A DNA stretch of 64,000 nt, taken from assembly GCF_904849725.1 (NCBI RefSeq), contig NC_058521.1, positions 348,624,138 through 348,688,137 on the forward strand, given 5' to 3'. This document shows, in pieces, positions 21,880 to 34,377 of this stretch. Position 1 is the first letter of the stretch, and each line of letters starts with the position of its first letter. The position numbers were made by a program, and so were the translations under genes. The notes beneath the pieces were generated by a model that saw nothing but the letters and a program-made list of their open reading frames with translations, was not told where the DNA came from and made no database searches. The DNA comes from Hordeum vulgare subsp. vulgare. Taxonomy: Eukaryota; Streptophyta; Magnoliopsida; Poales; Poaceae.

Positions 21880-24800
21880 TGTAATGCCCAAGATGCGACC
21901 CTATCCTTATTTTGGCTCGAGGGCCTCGACAGGGATAGAAGCACATCTCATCGTTTTGCAAGAATGGATATCGTTACAAGTACATGTACTGAAGAGATGA
22001 ATATATGGAATTGGCTTACACTCGCCACAAGATACAACAATATCACATCAATACATTAACATATTCAATCACCATGCACAAGAGCAGGGTCCGACTATGG
22101 ACGAAAACAATTGATAAAGGAATGACGTCCATCCTTGGTATCCTAGGCTACCGGCCTGGAACCCATCCTAGATCGGTGAAGAAGAAGAAGAAGAAACTCC
22201 AAATAGAACAATCAGCGCGCTCACATCAGAGTATCGCTTTACCTGTACCTGCAACTGGTGTTGTAGTAATTTGTGAGCCACACGGACTCGAGAATCTCAT
22301 TTCCAAAGGTATCAAGACTAGCAAAGCTTACTGGGTGAGGTATGGTTAAGTGGTGAGGCCGCAGCAAGCGACTAAGCATTTATTTGAGGTGGCTAACTTA
22401 CGAGTACAAGAATAAAAGAGGGGATGATCTACGCATAGCGGACGTGAACTACTAATGATCAAATGAATGATCCTGAGCACCTACTTACGTCAGACATAAC
22501 CCCACCATGTCCTCTTCCGGATACAGAACCCACGAGAAGACACAGTCACGGTTACGCACACAGTTGTCAAGTTTTAATTAAGTTTACTTCAAGTTATCTA
22601 GAACTAGATGTTAAACAAAGTTTCCAAGTTCTCCACATAACCATGGGAACGGCTTCCCGAAATATTTAACCATGCAGGGGTGCTACAATTAGTCCATCAC
22701 AACTTACCACAAGCCGCATAGAAAGCCTCGATCACGAAACTCATGATCTCCTCGGATTCCTTAGTGGAAAACCACAACTCTGAGATAGCTCGAAGCATCA
22801 CCGGAATCCCGATGAACAAGATATTTCGTCAAAAGTAAAACTAATCCAGCAAAGCCGCCCCACGTGTCGACGAACCCGATAGGAGCTGCGTATCTCATTC
22901 TCAGGACACGACGGATAAGCTACGCGCACGGAGGCCTGATAGAAATCACCCAAGTTGCCCTGGGTTGGCCGTGCACAGTGCTCTATTTTGGACCAACACT
23001 CATGAGGAGCACTAGCCCGGGTTGTTGATTAAGTTTCCTCTGGTTAATTACACCCTATGTGGTTCATTAGTTATTAGGCAAATAGTACCAAAGTTGGGCC
23101 TTGCCAGACCAGTTTGAAACTAAGATGAATTATCAAGGGTGTCATCATAACAACCCCGAACGTGTTAGGAGTGCTCAATTACGGAATATAATACTGATAA
23201 CCGAAACTAAGGCGACAAAGGTGGAACAAAACACCAGGCTAGAAGGACAAGCCTTCCACCTTTACCAAGTATATAGGTGCATTAATTTAAATAGAATTAA
23301 TATGGTGATATAACAAGGAACTTATGTTTTCACATGGAAGCAACTGCATCCTCCAACTAGCAACGCTATCACATTGTTAAGCAAGCGATAACATAGCCAA
23401 TCAGTGGTTTGCTAGGTTGTAGAAAGGTTGAAGGTTTTCATGGAAATGTTGAGAGGCTGACATTTAACGGGTGGTAGGCAGTGAGACATAACGAAAGAAA
23501 TGAGACTACTAGCATGGCATTGATAGTAATGGTATCTAGGGAAATGGTCATCTTGCCTGAGATCTAGCTTGGAAGAAGAACGAATCCGTGAAGCAGACGA
23601 ACTGACGTAGTTAAACGGATCCTCACATTCCGACACACTTGCAGAACTCTATCGAGATGAAGCAAACCGGAAACAAGAATCAACACACGATATTCACCAC
23701 GACACATGCATGATATGATGCACAACCTAATATGATGCATGTCCATTTCAATTTTGCAAGGCACGACATGGCAATTAGCAAGAATCAAACACTATACATT
23801 AAGTGAAGATCAATATGCAACGAGTGGCATATTGACGAACTCATCATTCGAATTATTTAATTCACTCCCGTTTATGTACACGATTTTTTCTAAAATGGTG
23901 TTAACATGGCAAAAGGTGAAGCATGTGATTCTACACAGATCATTCTAGTCAGTTTACACATATATCTCATTTGATCGGAGCTACGGTTAACAGATACGTG
24001 CAACATAAGTTATTTTGCCATGAATGCAACATGCATGCAATTTCATTAGAACACTGGCAAGAAGGATATGAAGCATTTGTCGCCATGGCGAACGAAAGGA
24101 AACCATGGCGGCAAAACGGAAAACGATGACACGACAATGTTCCGGTCCCGATAACTTGATGAGATACCGGTGCCAATGAATTGTGAGCGTGTGCGTGTCA
24201 TGCCAAATAATGATGGGGTCATCCCGGTTACCGGGTTCCCATGTGTCGGAGGCATGATTATGGGGTACCTCCAACTAAAATGGCATCTACGAAACGGACA
24301 GCAATGCAACTCATACAACAACGCATTCGTCCACAGGTGATTATCTCAATGGTTATATCTTCGAAGATGTCAATTCGAAGCGGATTGAGTCATTGTTGTG
24401 TAGATGTACATGGGTCATCGTGGACGTCGTGGAAGTAGTGGTACATGAGTCTTCGGCAATGGTAGTCGTAAACGGGTTGGAGAGGAACTTGGCGAATCCA
24501 CGATCTGTAGGGGTCAACGGTAGTGGTTCCCATAGTTGTTCATGTGTTGTAGCGTCGGCCTTGAGATTTTGAAGGGGTACTTGGCGGTCCAAGGATGCTC
24601 AGGTTTGGGAGGTCTTGGTTTCGTCGATGGTAGCTGAGGCACATGGTCATCTTAGCAATTGCGTGATTCAAATCTAAATGACACAAAATTCCATGATCTA
24701 CGCAGCCAAATGGCCAACCCCAACCAGCAGCATCTCATGGCAGCAAGGAGCCACGACACGTCGGCAACATTAGCAGCACGCACTAGAGGCAGGAGTAGGC

Positions 24801-26109
24801 TACATCAGCAGCATGCAAATTGGGGCACACGGAAGTGCAGCAGCATGCACGCAGGCGGCTGCGAGGCTAGACCCAGGCGGAGGGGCGCAGCACGGCGCGG
24901 TGGGTACGGGGTTGTCGAATCCGGGGGTAGTCGGCCCGGATATGAGCGGCGAAGACGCATGGAGGTACTCCAGGCCATGGCAATGGCTAGGTGGATCTGG
25001 GATCCATGGCACGAGGCCGACGATGGCTATGGTGGCTGCCGGCACTGGGAAATGTGGAGATGGTCGGAACGCAACAAATCCGATGATTGGAGGCCGGATC
25101 CCCTCGACCTCGAGGAGGAGGAGGAGGCACGGGCCACCGGCGGACGGTCGCGCGCAGGTGGAACAACGGCCCTCGGACAGGTCATGGTGGTGGGAGCACG
25201 GGGCACAGTTGCAGCTTGAGTGGGCTCGCGGGGCAGGTGACTGGGCGGCGCGGGGTGGCTGACTGGGCGCGCCGGGCTAGTTCTGGTGGTCGTGGGGCGA
25301 GGAACATGGCATATCGGGCTGGCTCGCCAGTGGGAGGAAGGAGGAGGCGCTGCGGGTTGGCCCGATGGGGAAAACGAGGTTGGAGGTGGTGGCGCTGTCG
25401 GGAGAGTGCATTGGGTCTAGGGTTAGGTTACGATTGGACTAGTTTCGTATATAAATAGCCACCAGTTTCTATATGGGGTCTAATTGGCCCTCTTATCTAA
25501 ATTGAACGGTTCCGGTAAAAAAAAAGGTTAGGGGTCCTATTGAAAAACCGATGACGATTTAGTGTATTATGGGGTTGATCCGGACCCAACCGTCACGATA
25601 TGGGGGGAGTTTCCAAACTAGGAGCGGGCAAGTTGGTGCACTATGCAGAGGGGCTGGGCGATGATGAGAGGGGAAATGGGCAACCCGGTGACAGAGTTTA
25701 AAACAACAAAAAAGGTCTGACAATGGGTCGGCTATAATGTCGCTATAGGTTTAGCTGTCCAGGTATCAAACGAACTCCGATTGCGACGAAAATTGAATGG
25801 CGGCCTATCTACACTATATTGAGACCGCACGTCAAGGTTCAGCCCAATCCGAGAAAGTTTTATACACACTTTTAAAACTAAGATTAATCCGAGAAACATG
25901 CGTGTGTGTGTGGTTGATCTCAAAATGGGCAAGGACGATAACACAGAGAACCAACAACTACTAACGAATGCAAGTTTTGAAAATTGGCGGCAATGGAGTG
26001 TTGATGCAATGCAGATGATGCGATGATGAATGCGACAAACAAAATAATTAACACGACAACAACGGAATAAAAGGGGATTCTTCTGGAGCGACGGTCTCGG
26101 GCTGTTACA
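21880..26109 (-). repeat. LARD 1, 3' LTR
   Basis: It is bounded by TGTAATGCCC at 21880 and GGGCTGTTACA at 26109. A GC-rich block at about 24800-25400 contains several overlapping ORFs on both strands. The corresponding block in the other LTR (31700-32300) does not keep the same frames cleanly, so I treat them as non-coding. Confidence 0.85.
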
Positions 26110-26121
26110 ACTCTCCTACAC
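26110..26121 (-). promoter_or_regulatory. Polypurine tract of LARD 1
   Basis: On the minus strand GTGTAGGAGAGT directly precedes the 3' LTR, matching the LARD 2 tract. It is expected to prime plus-strand DNA synthesis. Confidence 0.7.
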
Positions 26122-28753
26122 TAACAAGAGATCTCGCCTCGAGATCTAAGAATGAAGAGGGGAAGAGGAAGAGAAAGTGCAAGAGGTAAAACTTAGTTGC
26201 TTCTTTGACAAACGAGTGAAACCAATGATCCTTGAAGGTTGCAAAGAGATGAAGAATGATATGAGAAACAAACAAGAATTCAAAAGAAATTTCGGCAACA
26301 CTTTGGTAGGAAAGAGAGGCAAAAAAATTGATAAGATGGAAAGATCTTGACAAGATTCACAACAAACCAACAAATTTATAAGCAAGGAAAGAACATGAAA
26401 GAAAACACAACACTCTGGTTAAATGAATCAGAAAGGAAAGAACACGATCTTGACAAGACTAGATAATGGATAAAAGAGAGCAACATCACAACAACTCCGG
26501 AACAAGGGAATAAAAACTAGATCATTGGGAAGAAAGAATGAAGAACAAAATGAAAACTTCTATCACAATTGAATTAAGAAGCATCATGACAAGAATAATT
26601 GAACGGAGTTGTTGGAAAACCAGCAACGAAAAGAACAACCTTGTTGTGGGCTTATGGAAACCATTTCAAAATAATGAGGTGACAACGAGCCACTAACAGA
26701 AACAAGGATTGATTGGGAGCTACAAGATATGCACAACTTCTTACACCAAGAGGATACAGTGAGGACCTGGATCAATGATAATCACCATAATAGCTGCAGT
26801 CCTTAGAAAAAGATTTAGGTGAAATCTAAACTAAGATATCTCAATAAAGAAATGATGGGCTGGAAATATCTGATGATCAAAGAGTTTGTGGATTTAAATA
26901 TCTCATTCCTGAAATACATTCTCTTCGAGAATCCTTGTGAGTCAAGAATGCCATAGCACCACCTCAAAGGGAAAAGGAGGAAGAATTGCACTTGAAATGC
27001 AAGATAAGAATACTTGAGGTATCCAAAAGTAATTTGAAGAACACCTTGAGAATGAATTACATACTCTATGAACCACCATGAACAACCACTTGGTGAACAC
27101 CAGAAAGAAATGATGATTGAAAATAATTGAAGGTTGAAAGGAATAAGATTATGGCCTTGCAAAGAATTAGATGGAACTTTGCGAAGAGAAACTTGAGAAA
27201 AACTTGACCTCCGAAAAAGATAGATGAAGTACTTGGGATAAAGAATTTGATATCATGAGCCACTCCGGAAGAAATAGAGATCTTTGGGACAAATAACAAG
27301 AGCGAGGTAAGATACTAGGAAAGAACATGTGGGTTATGGGCCCACTCAAAGAAACCATCGTTGAAACAATTGATTAGACATGAGAGATTGCACTGGTACA
27401 AATGAAAACTTGATGAGGCGATAACCTCGAAATTATTGAAAGGATTGAAAACAAGAAACTTCTGAGATATCCTTAGCACTCCAGATAGAACAGAGAGAGA
27501 TGAAACAAGGAAGACATGATAGAATTTCCAACATGGGAAAGAATTTAAAGGATGAAAAGGATATGATGAACACCTACTTGAATTGAATCCACAAGAGAAG
27601 AAAAATAGAATGATGAATGATGAACTCTAACTCCTTAGAAACTTGACAATGAATCACCGGATAAGAGACAAAAGAAAAAGATACCGAAAGCAATAATGAA
27701 ATGAAATACACTTGGATGATTATTAAATCACTAAATAAAAAAGGAGGAGGGCGGGAAAAACAAAGAAAACTTGGGACAGACAAGACAACTCCGGAAACAA
27801 ATGAGAGATTGATCTTGCAAAACTAGAGATAATTGAATTCACTTGAAGAGAAGCACACCGGTTGAAAAGAATTGATAAGATAACTTAATTGAGGAAAAAA
27901 ATCAACATTCCCATGAAAAAATATGGGAACACTTCCTAGAAAATATATGAAATCACCATTTGAAATCGAAGCAACTCAAATTACCATATTCCAACAAAAC
28001 AAAGGATGAAGCTTCCAACACAAGCGGGAACAAATTCATGACAAAGATTTTGTCTAATATTTTCGTGGTATTCCACTAGATGTCGAACCCTAACCTCACT
28101 TCATGAATCTGTTGGAAGATTGACCTATAAGTAACTACTTGAAATCCCACCTAATAACTCTTGAAATTTTTAGTCATCAATTGGTTTCATGGATACAAGG
28201 AGTAAAATCCATCACTCAACTCCTAGCAATAACACTCACCCGTCCAGTGCATCACATTCGTTAACACATAACCAGAGATCTCGGAAACTCATCTATCTCA
28301 GACCCTCAAAACACAACAATACTAAGTATGGCAGTATATTCGAACTCCCTCCACCAGTACTGAGGATGTCGGACTCCTCTCACCACTACTAGTATTGAAG
28401 CAATGTCAAAGATCCTTCGTCTTGAGATACTAAGAAATCTGAATGATAACGATGTGCTCAAGAATTCCGTGGAGCTCAACTCCCCGGAAGAAATCAAGTC
28501 AAACAGGAGGCGCCAAGACAGAACTCCGTCACATCGACATCATATAGATTCCAAAAATATCCGCGTTATCCTAAAAATATTTGAGTGAGAAGAGGAGTAG
28601 AATTAAAATTCTTGCTTCAAGTTTCCTTACCAGAGCATAGAAGAGGATAAAAAAGAATCCTACTCTCTGATATATAACTACAATCAAAGTAGTTTTTCAC
28701 TAGACTTGACTCAGCCAAGTTCGATCAATCAAGGGGGCTCCTAGGTCGGTATT

Positions 28754-28765
28754 GCTGTGATACAA
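28754..28765 (-). promoter_or_regulatory. Primer-binding site of LARD 1 (decayed)
   Basis: The minus strand reads TTGTATCACAGC just inside the 5' LTR. This is two changes from TGGTATCAGAGC, the usual initiator methionine tRNA complement in plant LTR retrotransposons and the exact sequence in LARD 2. Confidence 0.75.
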
Positions 28766-28768
28766 ACT

Positions 28769-31700
28769 TGTAATGCCAAGATGCGACCCTATCCTTATAT
28801 TGGCTGGAGGGCCTCGACAGGGATAGAAGCACATCTCGTCATTTTGCAAGAATGGATATCATTACAAGTACATGTACTAAAGAGATGAGTATATGGAATT
28901 GTCTTACACTCGCCACAATCTAAAACAATATCACATCAATACATTAACATATTCAATCACCCTGCAGAAGAGAAGGGTCCGACTACACACCGAAAAAATG
29001 ATAAAAGAACGACGTTCATCCTTGCTATCCCATGATGCCAACATGAACCCATCCTAGATCGATGATGAAGAAGAAGAAGAAACTCCAAATAGAAAAATCA
29101 GCGCGCACACATCAAATACATGTACCTGCAACTGGTGTTGTAATAATTTGTGAGCCACAGAGACTCAACAATCTCATTTCCAAAGGTATCAAGACTACCA
29201 AAGCTTAATGGGTGAGGTATGGTTAAGTGGTGAGGCTGCAGCAAGCGACTAAGCCTTTATTTGAGGTGGCTAACTTACGAGTACAAGAAGAAAAGAGCGG
29301 GATGATCTACGCATAGTGGATGTGAACTACTGATGATAAAATGAATGATCCTGAACACCTACTTATGTCAGACATAACCCCACTGTATCCTCTTCCGAAT
29401 ACAGAACTCACGAGAAGAGACAGTCATGGTTACGCACATAGTTGGGAAGTTTTAATTAAGTTTACTTCAAGTTATCTAGAACCGGATGTTAAACAAAGTT
29501 TCCATGTTTTCCACATAACCACGGGCCCGGATTTCTAAAACATTTAACCCTGAAGGGGTGCTCCAACTAGTCCATCCCAAATTACCACAAGCTGCATAGA
29601 AAGCCTTGGTCACGACACTTGTGATCTCCTCGGATTCCTTAGTGGAAAACCTCAACTCTAAGATAGCCCAACGCATCACCGGAATCTCGATGCACAACAT
29701 AATTTATCAAAGGTATAACTAATCTAACAAGGCCGCCTGACGTGTCGACGAACCCGATAGGAGCCGTGTATCTCGTTGTCAAGACATGTCGGATAAGCTA
29801 CGCACACGGGGGGCTGGTAGAAATCACCCAAGATGCCCTGGGTTGCCCCGCACAGTGATCAATTTTGGACCAACACTCATGAGGAGTAGTGGCCCAGGTT
29901 GTTAATTAAGTTTCCTCGGGTTAATTACTCCCTATGCGGTTCATTAGACATTAGGCAAATAGTACCAAAGTTGGGCCTTGCCAGACCAATTTTAAACTAA
30001 GACGAATTATCAAGGGGTCCCCAAAACAACCTCGAGCGTGTTAGGAGCGCTCAATTATGGAATATAACATGGGTAGCCGAAACTAAGGCGGCAAAGGTGG
30101 AACAAAACAGCACGCTAGAAGGCCAAGACTTCCACCTTTACCAAGTATATAGGTGCATTAATTTAAATAGCATTTGTATGGTGATATAACAAGGAACCCA
30201 TGTTATCACATGGCAGCAACTACACCCTGCAACTAGCAACGCTATCCAATGGTTAAGCAAGCGGAAACATAGCCAATCAGTGGTTTGCTAGGTTGTAGAA
30301 AGGTTGAAGGTTTTCATGGCAATGTTGAGAAGATAACATTTAACATGTGGTAGGCAGCAAGACATAATGAAAGAAACGAGACAACCCGCATGGCATTGAT
30401 AGTAATGGTATCTAGGGAAATGGTCATCTTGCCTGAGATCCCAATAGGAAGAAGAATGAATCCGTGAAGCAAACTAACTGACGTAGTCGAACGGATCATC
30501 ACATTCCAACATGCTTGCGGAACTCTATCGAGAAAAAGAAAACATGAAACAAGAATCAACACACGATATTCACAATGGCACACGCATGATATGATGCACA
30601 ACCTAATATGATGCATGTCCATTTTAATAATGCAAGGCACGGCATGGCAATTCACAACAATCAAACACTACACATTAAGTGAAGCTCCATATGCAACGAG
30701 TTGCACATTGAAGAAACTCCACATTCGAATTATTTAGTTCACTCCCGTTTATGTACACGATAATTTTAAAAATTTTGCTATCATGAAAGAGGTGAAGCAT
30801 ATGATTCTACACGTCATTGTAGTCGGTTTACACATATAGCTCATTTGATCGGAGCGATGATTAACAGATACATGCAACACAAGATATTATGCCATGAATG
30901 CAACATGCATGCTATTTCATGAAAACACTGGCAAGAAGGATATGAAGCATGTCTTGCCATGGCGACCGAAAGGGAACCATGGAGGAAAAATGGAAACGAT
31001 GCCACGGCAATGTTCCGGTCCCGATAACTCGATGAGATACAAGTGCCAACAAATTGTGAGCATGTGCGTGTCATGCCAGAGAATGATGGGGTGATCCCGG
31101 TTACCGGGTTCCCATGTGTCGGAGGCATGATTATGGGGTACCTGCAACTAGCATGGTACCTACGAAATGGACAACAATGCAACTCATACAACTAGCATGG
31201 TACCTACGAAATGGACAACTAGCATGATTCGGTCCACGGGTGATCGTCTCGGTGGTTATACCTTCAAAGCATGCAATTCGGAGCAGATCGAGTCATTGCG
31301 GTGTAGATGTACATGGGTTGTAGTGGACGTCGTGGAAGTAGCGGTACACGGGTCTTCATCGACGGTAGTCGTAAACGGGTTGGAGAGGAACTTGGCGAAT
31401 CCACAATCTGTGGGGGTCGACGGTAATGGTTCCCCTAGTTGTTCATGTGTTGTAGCGTCGGCCTTGACGATTCCAAAGGGGTATTTGGCGATACAAGGAT
31501 GCTCACGTTTGGGGAGTTCTTGGTTTTGGCGATGGTAGCAGAGGCACATGGTCATCTTAGCACTTGCGTGATCCAAATCTAAATGACAAAAAATTCCACG
31601 ATCTACGCATCCAAATGGCCAACCCCAACCAGAAGCATCTCAAAGTAGCAAGGAGCCACGAAACATCGGCGACAACAGCAGCACGCAACAGAGGTAGCAG

Positions 31701-33024
31701 CAGGCTACAACAATAGCAGGAAAATTTGGGCATGCGGAAGTGGAGCAGCAGGCAGGCAGGCGGCTGCAAGGCTGGACCCTATCGGAGGGGCGCATCACGG
31801 TGCGGCGGGGACAGGACTGTCGGATCCTAGGGCAGTCGGCCCGGATCTGAGCGGCGACGACGCATGGCAGGTGCTCCAGGTTGTGGCCATGGTTGGTTGG
31901 AGCTCGGCTCCATGGCACGGGGACGGCGATGGCTCTGGTGGCTGCCGGCACGGGGAGAAGCAGAGATGGCCGGAACACGACAGATCCGACGAGGGGAGGC
32001 CAGATCCCCTTGACCTCGAGGAGGAAGAGGCACGGGCCGGACGATCGCGCGTAGGTGGAGCAACGGCCCTCGGACGGGTCATGATGGAGGGAGCACGGGG
32101 CACAGCTGCAGCTCGAGTGGGCTCGCAGGACAAGTGACTAGGCGGTGCAGGGTGCCTGACTGGGCGCAGTGGGCTGGCTCTGGTGGTTTCGGGGCAAGGA
32201 GCAGGGGAGCTCAGGTTGGCTCACGAGCGGGAGGAAGGAGGAGGCGCTGCGGGTTGGCCCGATGGGGAAAACGAGGTGGGAGGTAGCGGCGCTGTCGGGA
32301 GAGTGGATTGGGTCTAGGGTAAGGTTAGGATTGGACTAGTTTCGTATATAAATAGCCACGATTTTCTAAATGGGGTCTAATTGGCCCTCCGATCTAAATC
32401 AAAGGTCATAGTAAAAAAGGTTATGGGGTCCTATTGAAAAACGATGAAGGTTTAGGGTATTATGGGGATGATCCGGACCGAACGGTCAGGACCGTATGAT
32501 TAGGATCCGGGGGGAGTTTCCGGACTAGGTTGCGGGCAGGTCGGTGCACTGTGCAGAGGGGCTAGGCGGAGATGTGGGGGAAAACAAGCAACCCGGTGAC
32601 ACAGTTTAAAACAACAAAAAATGTCTGATGATGGACCGGCTATAGTACCGCTATATGTTTAACAGTTCGGGTATCAAACGAACTCATATTACGAGAAAAA
32701 TTGACAGGCGGCCTACATATACTATACTATATTAAGACCGCACGTCAAGTTTCAACCCAATCATAGAAAGTTCTATACGCCCTTTTAAAAACAAGATTAA
32801 ACGATGTCGCGGGCGCGTGCATGTGTGTTTGGTCTCAAAACAGGTAACGACGATAATAGAGAGAACCAACAACTACTAACGGATGCAAGTTTTCAAAACT
32901 GGCGGCAACGGAGTTCTGATGCAATGAAGATGATGCGATGATGAACGCGGCAAACAAATTAATTAACACGGCAACAATGGAATAAAAGAGGAATGTTCTG
33001 AAGCGTCGGTCTCGGGCTATTACA
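28769..33024 (-). repeat. LARD 1, 5' LTR
   Basis: It is bounded by TGTAATGCCA at 28769 and CGGGCTATTACA at 33024. It aligns along its length with the 3' LTR, with scattered substitutions. A duplicated stretch lies near 31151-31215 (GCATGGTACCTACGAAATGG recurring) that the other LTR lacks. Confidence 0.85.
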
Positions 33025-34377
33025 TAATCAAATCAAGGAAACTAAGTACAAGGCCTTAAGACTAGGTAATTACCTTCATGTACAACTCCTTCTTCAGAAA
33101 CTTTCCGCGGCATGAGAGCTTGTCCTTCATAATACGACACGTGGCATAGTAGACTCGAACAGCCTACGGCCGAACCTCGTGACGTAAGCTCTGTAATAGG
33201 CTTGCACTCAGTATCGATAACCTTTGTTGCGCCTACTTGTATCCCTCTCACGCCTGTAGAAGGTCTATAATCAAACGAGACAACACTGATTAGTAAAATA
33301 ACTGGCTATTTCTAAATTTTGATTGTGTACATGAGAAATTGTCCAAAAGCTTCTGATCACCATCTCGGCCCTCATGTGGCACAGGACACCATCTCGTCTG
33401 GTGGGGCCGGGGCAGTTAAGTAGTACTCCTAGCTCAATCCTAGTTGTGGAAGCTAACCCTCACCGGGAAACGTGACAAACCCCGGGAAATTTTGCCAGCA
33501 AAGCACACCAAGGACAGTGTTGGACTTGCGGAGTCCATTGGCATGATCCCAACCCCTGAAGTCTGAGAATGCCAACACATTGGATATTTGAAGAAATGTT
33601 AAGGGAAAAGGTATACAAAGAGTAAATGCACCTACTTCTCCCTTTGAGGCCTAATCACCGGCCTCTGCTCGCGGGTCGCCGGCACGGGCGGGAGCCGTGT
33701 ACCATCATGCCGGTACACGGTGACCCCCTCAACCACCTTCCCCTCACTACCAATAAACTCATCCCCGCTACCAGGAGCATGGTCACTTGACCCCTCATCT
33801 GGATTCGGCTAGGTACCCCATCCAGAAACCTCCTGGGACATAGCCCCATCCGGAGTCTCGTGGGCCGAAGCCTATGGGACTAGAGTCTCGCGGGATGAAA
33901 TCCCGTCGACCCGAGGCTAGTGGTATAGAGTCCCCATAGCCTACGCCTCAGACGGGTTGACCCTAACAGTCATGTCCTCGGGTAAATGAGAAGGGGGTGG
34001 CGGCTAGGAAGGCATAGCAATCCGCCTACCTCTCATGTGGCCACATACTGTACCTCTCTTCTTCATCCCTCTCCAACCTCCTCTCCTGGTGGGCAACGTC
34101 GGCAACGAAGAAGCACCTGCGGGTGTCCCCATACTATCTATCAACACTCTCCGGAGAGATAGGGGTGGAATGGAAGTAGGCCTCCTGCGAGCCACCAATG
34201 AAGAAGTACTGGCGGAGCGCTATCGACCGGCGTCCACCATCTTTCAACACTTGCCATGACAAAGAGTAAAATAAATTAGTACGACATAAGAAAATTGTAT
34301 ACATGACATGAACAATAATATGTACATAATTTAAGTTGGGATGCATACAAACTAATAATAGTGTCGATCGTATATAT

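Larger units (their letters stand above)
26110..28768 (-). other. LARD 1 interior, non-coding, purine-rich on the plus strand
   Basis: No gag, protease, RT or integrase motif is present in any frame. The plus strand is strikingly A/G-rich (words such as GAAAGGAAAGAACA), so the element's own sense strand is T/C-rich. The minus-strand ORFs are short and Ser/Phe/Leu-rich, as expected from such composition. Confidence 0.8.
21880..33024 (-). mobile_element. LARD-type LTR retrotransposon 1 (Sukkula-like), minus orientation
   Basis: Two direct LTRs of about 4.23 and 4.26 kb flank a 2.66 kb interior with no gag or pol. On the minus strand each LTR starts TGTAA..AGCCCGAGACCG and ends GGGCATTACA or GGCATTACA. 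Flanking GAATC (21875-21879) and TAATC (33025-33029) look like a target duplication with one mismatch. Large LTRs plus a non-coding interior match the LARD class, whose Triticeae prototype is Sukkula. Mobilisation would need proteins from an autonomous Gypsy relative. In the first 170 bp at the TGTAATGCC end I count about 12 differences between the two LTRs, so the insertion is not very recent. Confidence 0.85.
20916..34259 (-). pseudogene. CACTA-B Transposase_24 (Ptta/En/Spm, PF03004-type) gene, split by a LARD
   Basis: Minus-strand pieces in order. First, 34259-33655: an N-terminal, Arg/Pro-rich region ending GTRLPPVPATREQRPVIRP. Second, 33290-33030: in one frame AVRVYYATCRIMKDKL, the Transposase_24 start. 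The LARD (21880-33024) then intervenes. Third, 21837-21631: MRPRWCVDKKDCLEALVEEW..AVNDNAKDRSAQ. Fourth, 21596-21267: VPEVYDIYAMAHTASYKKTK, and after a frameshift the core GGRRQHGSISIGDGL. Fifth, 21131-20916: a Glu-rich coiled coil (KERATTQALQEERDWVAAEK). Splice acceptors such as TCTCTTTTAG precede exons. The family is a CACTA-encoded protein thought to assist transposition. The gene is inactive. Confidence 0.75.

Noticed and set aside
24659..25458. Several Gly/Arg-rich ORFs of 120-186 codons in the LARD 1 LTR
   Set aside because: They overlap on both strands in a GC-rich block, and the other LTR (31700-32300) does not preserve them.
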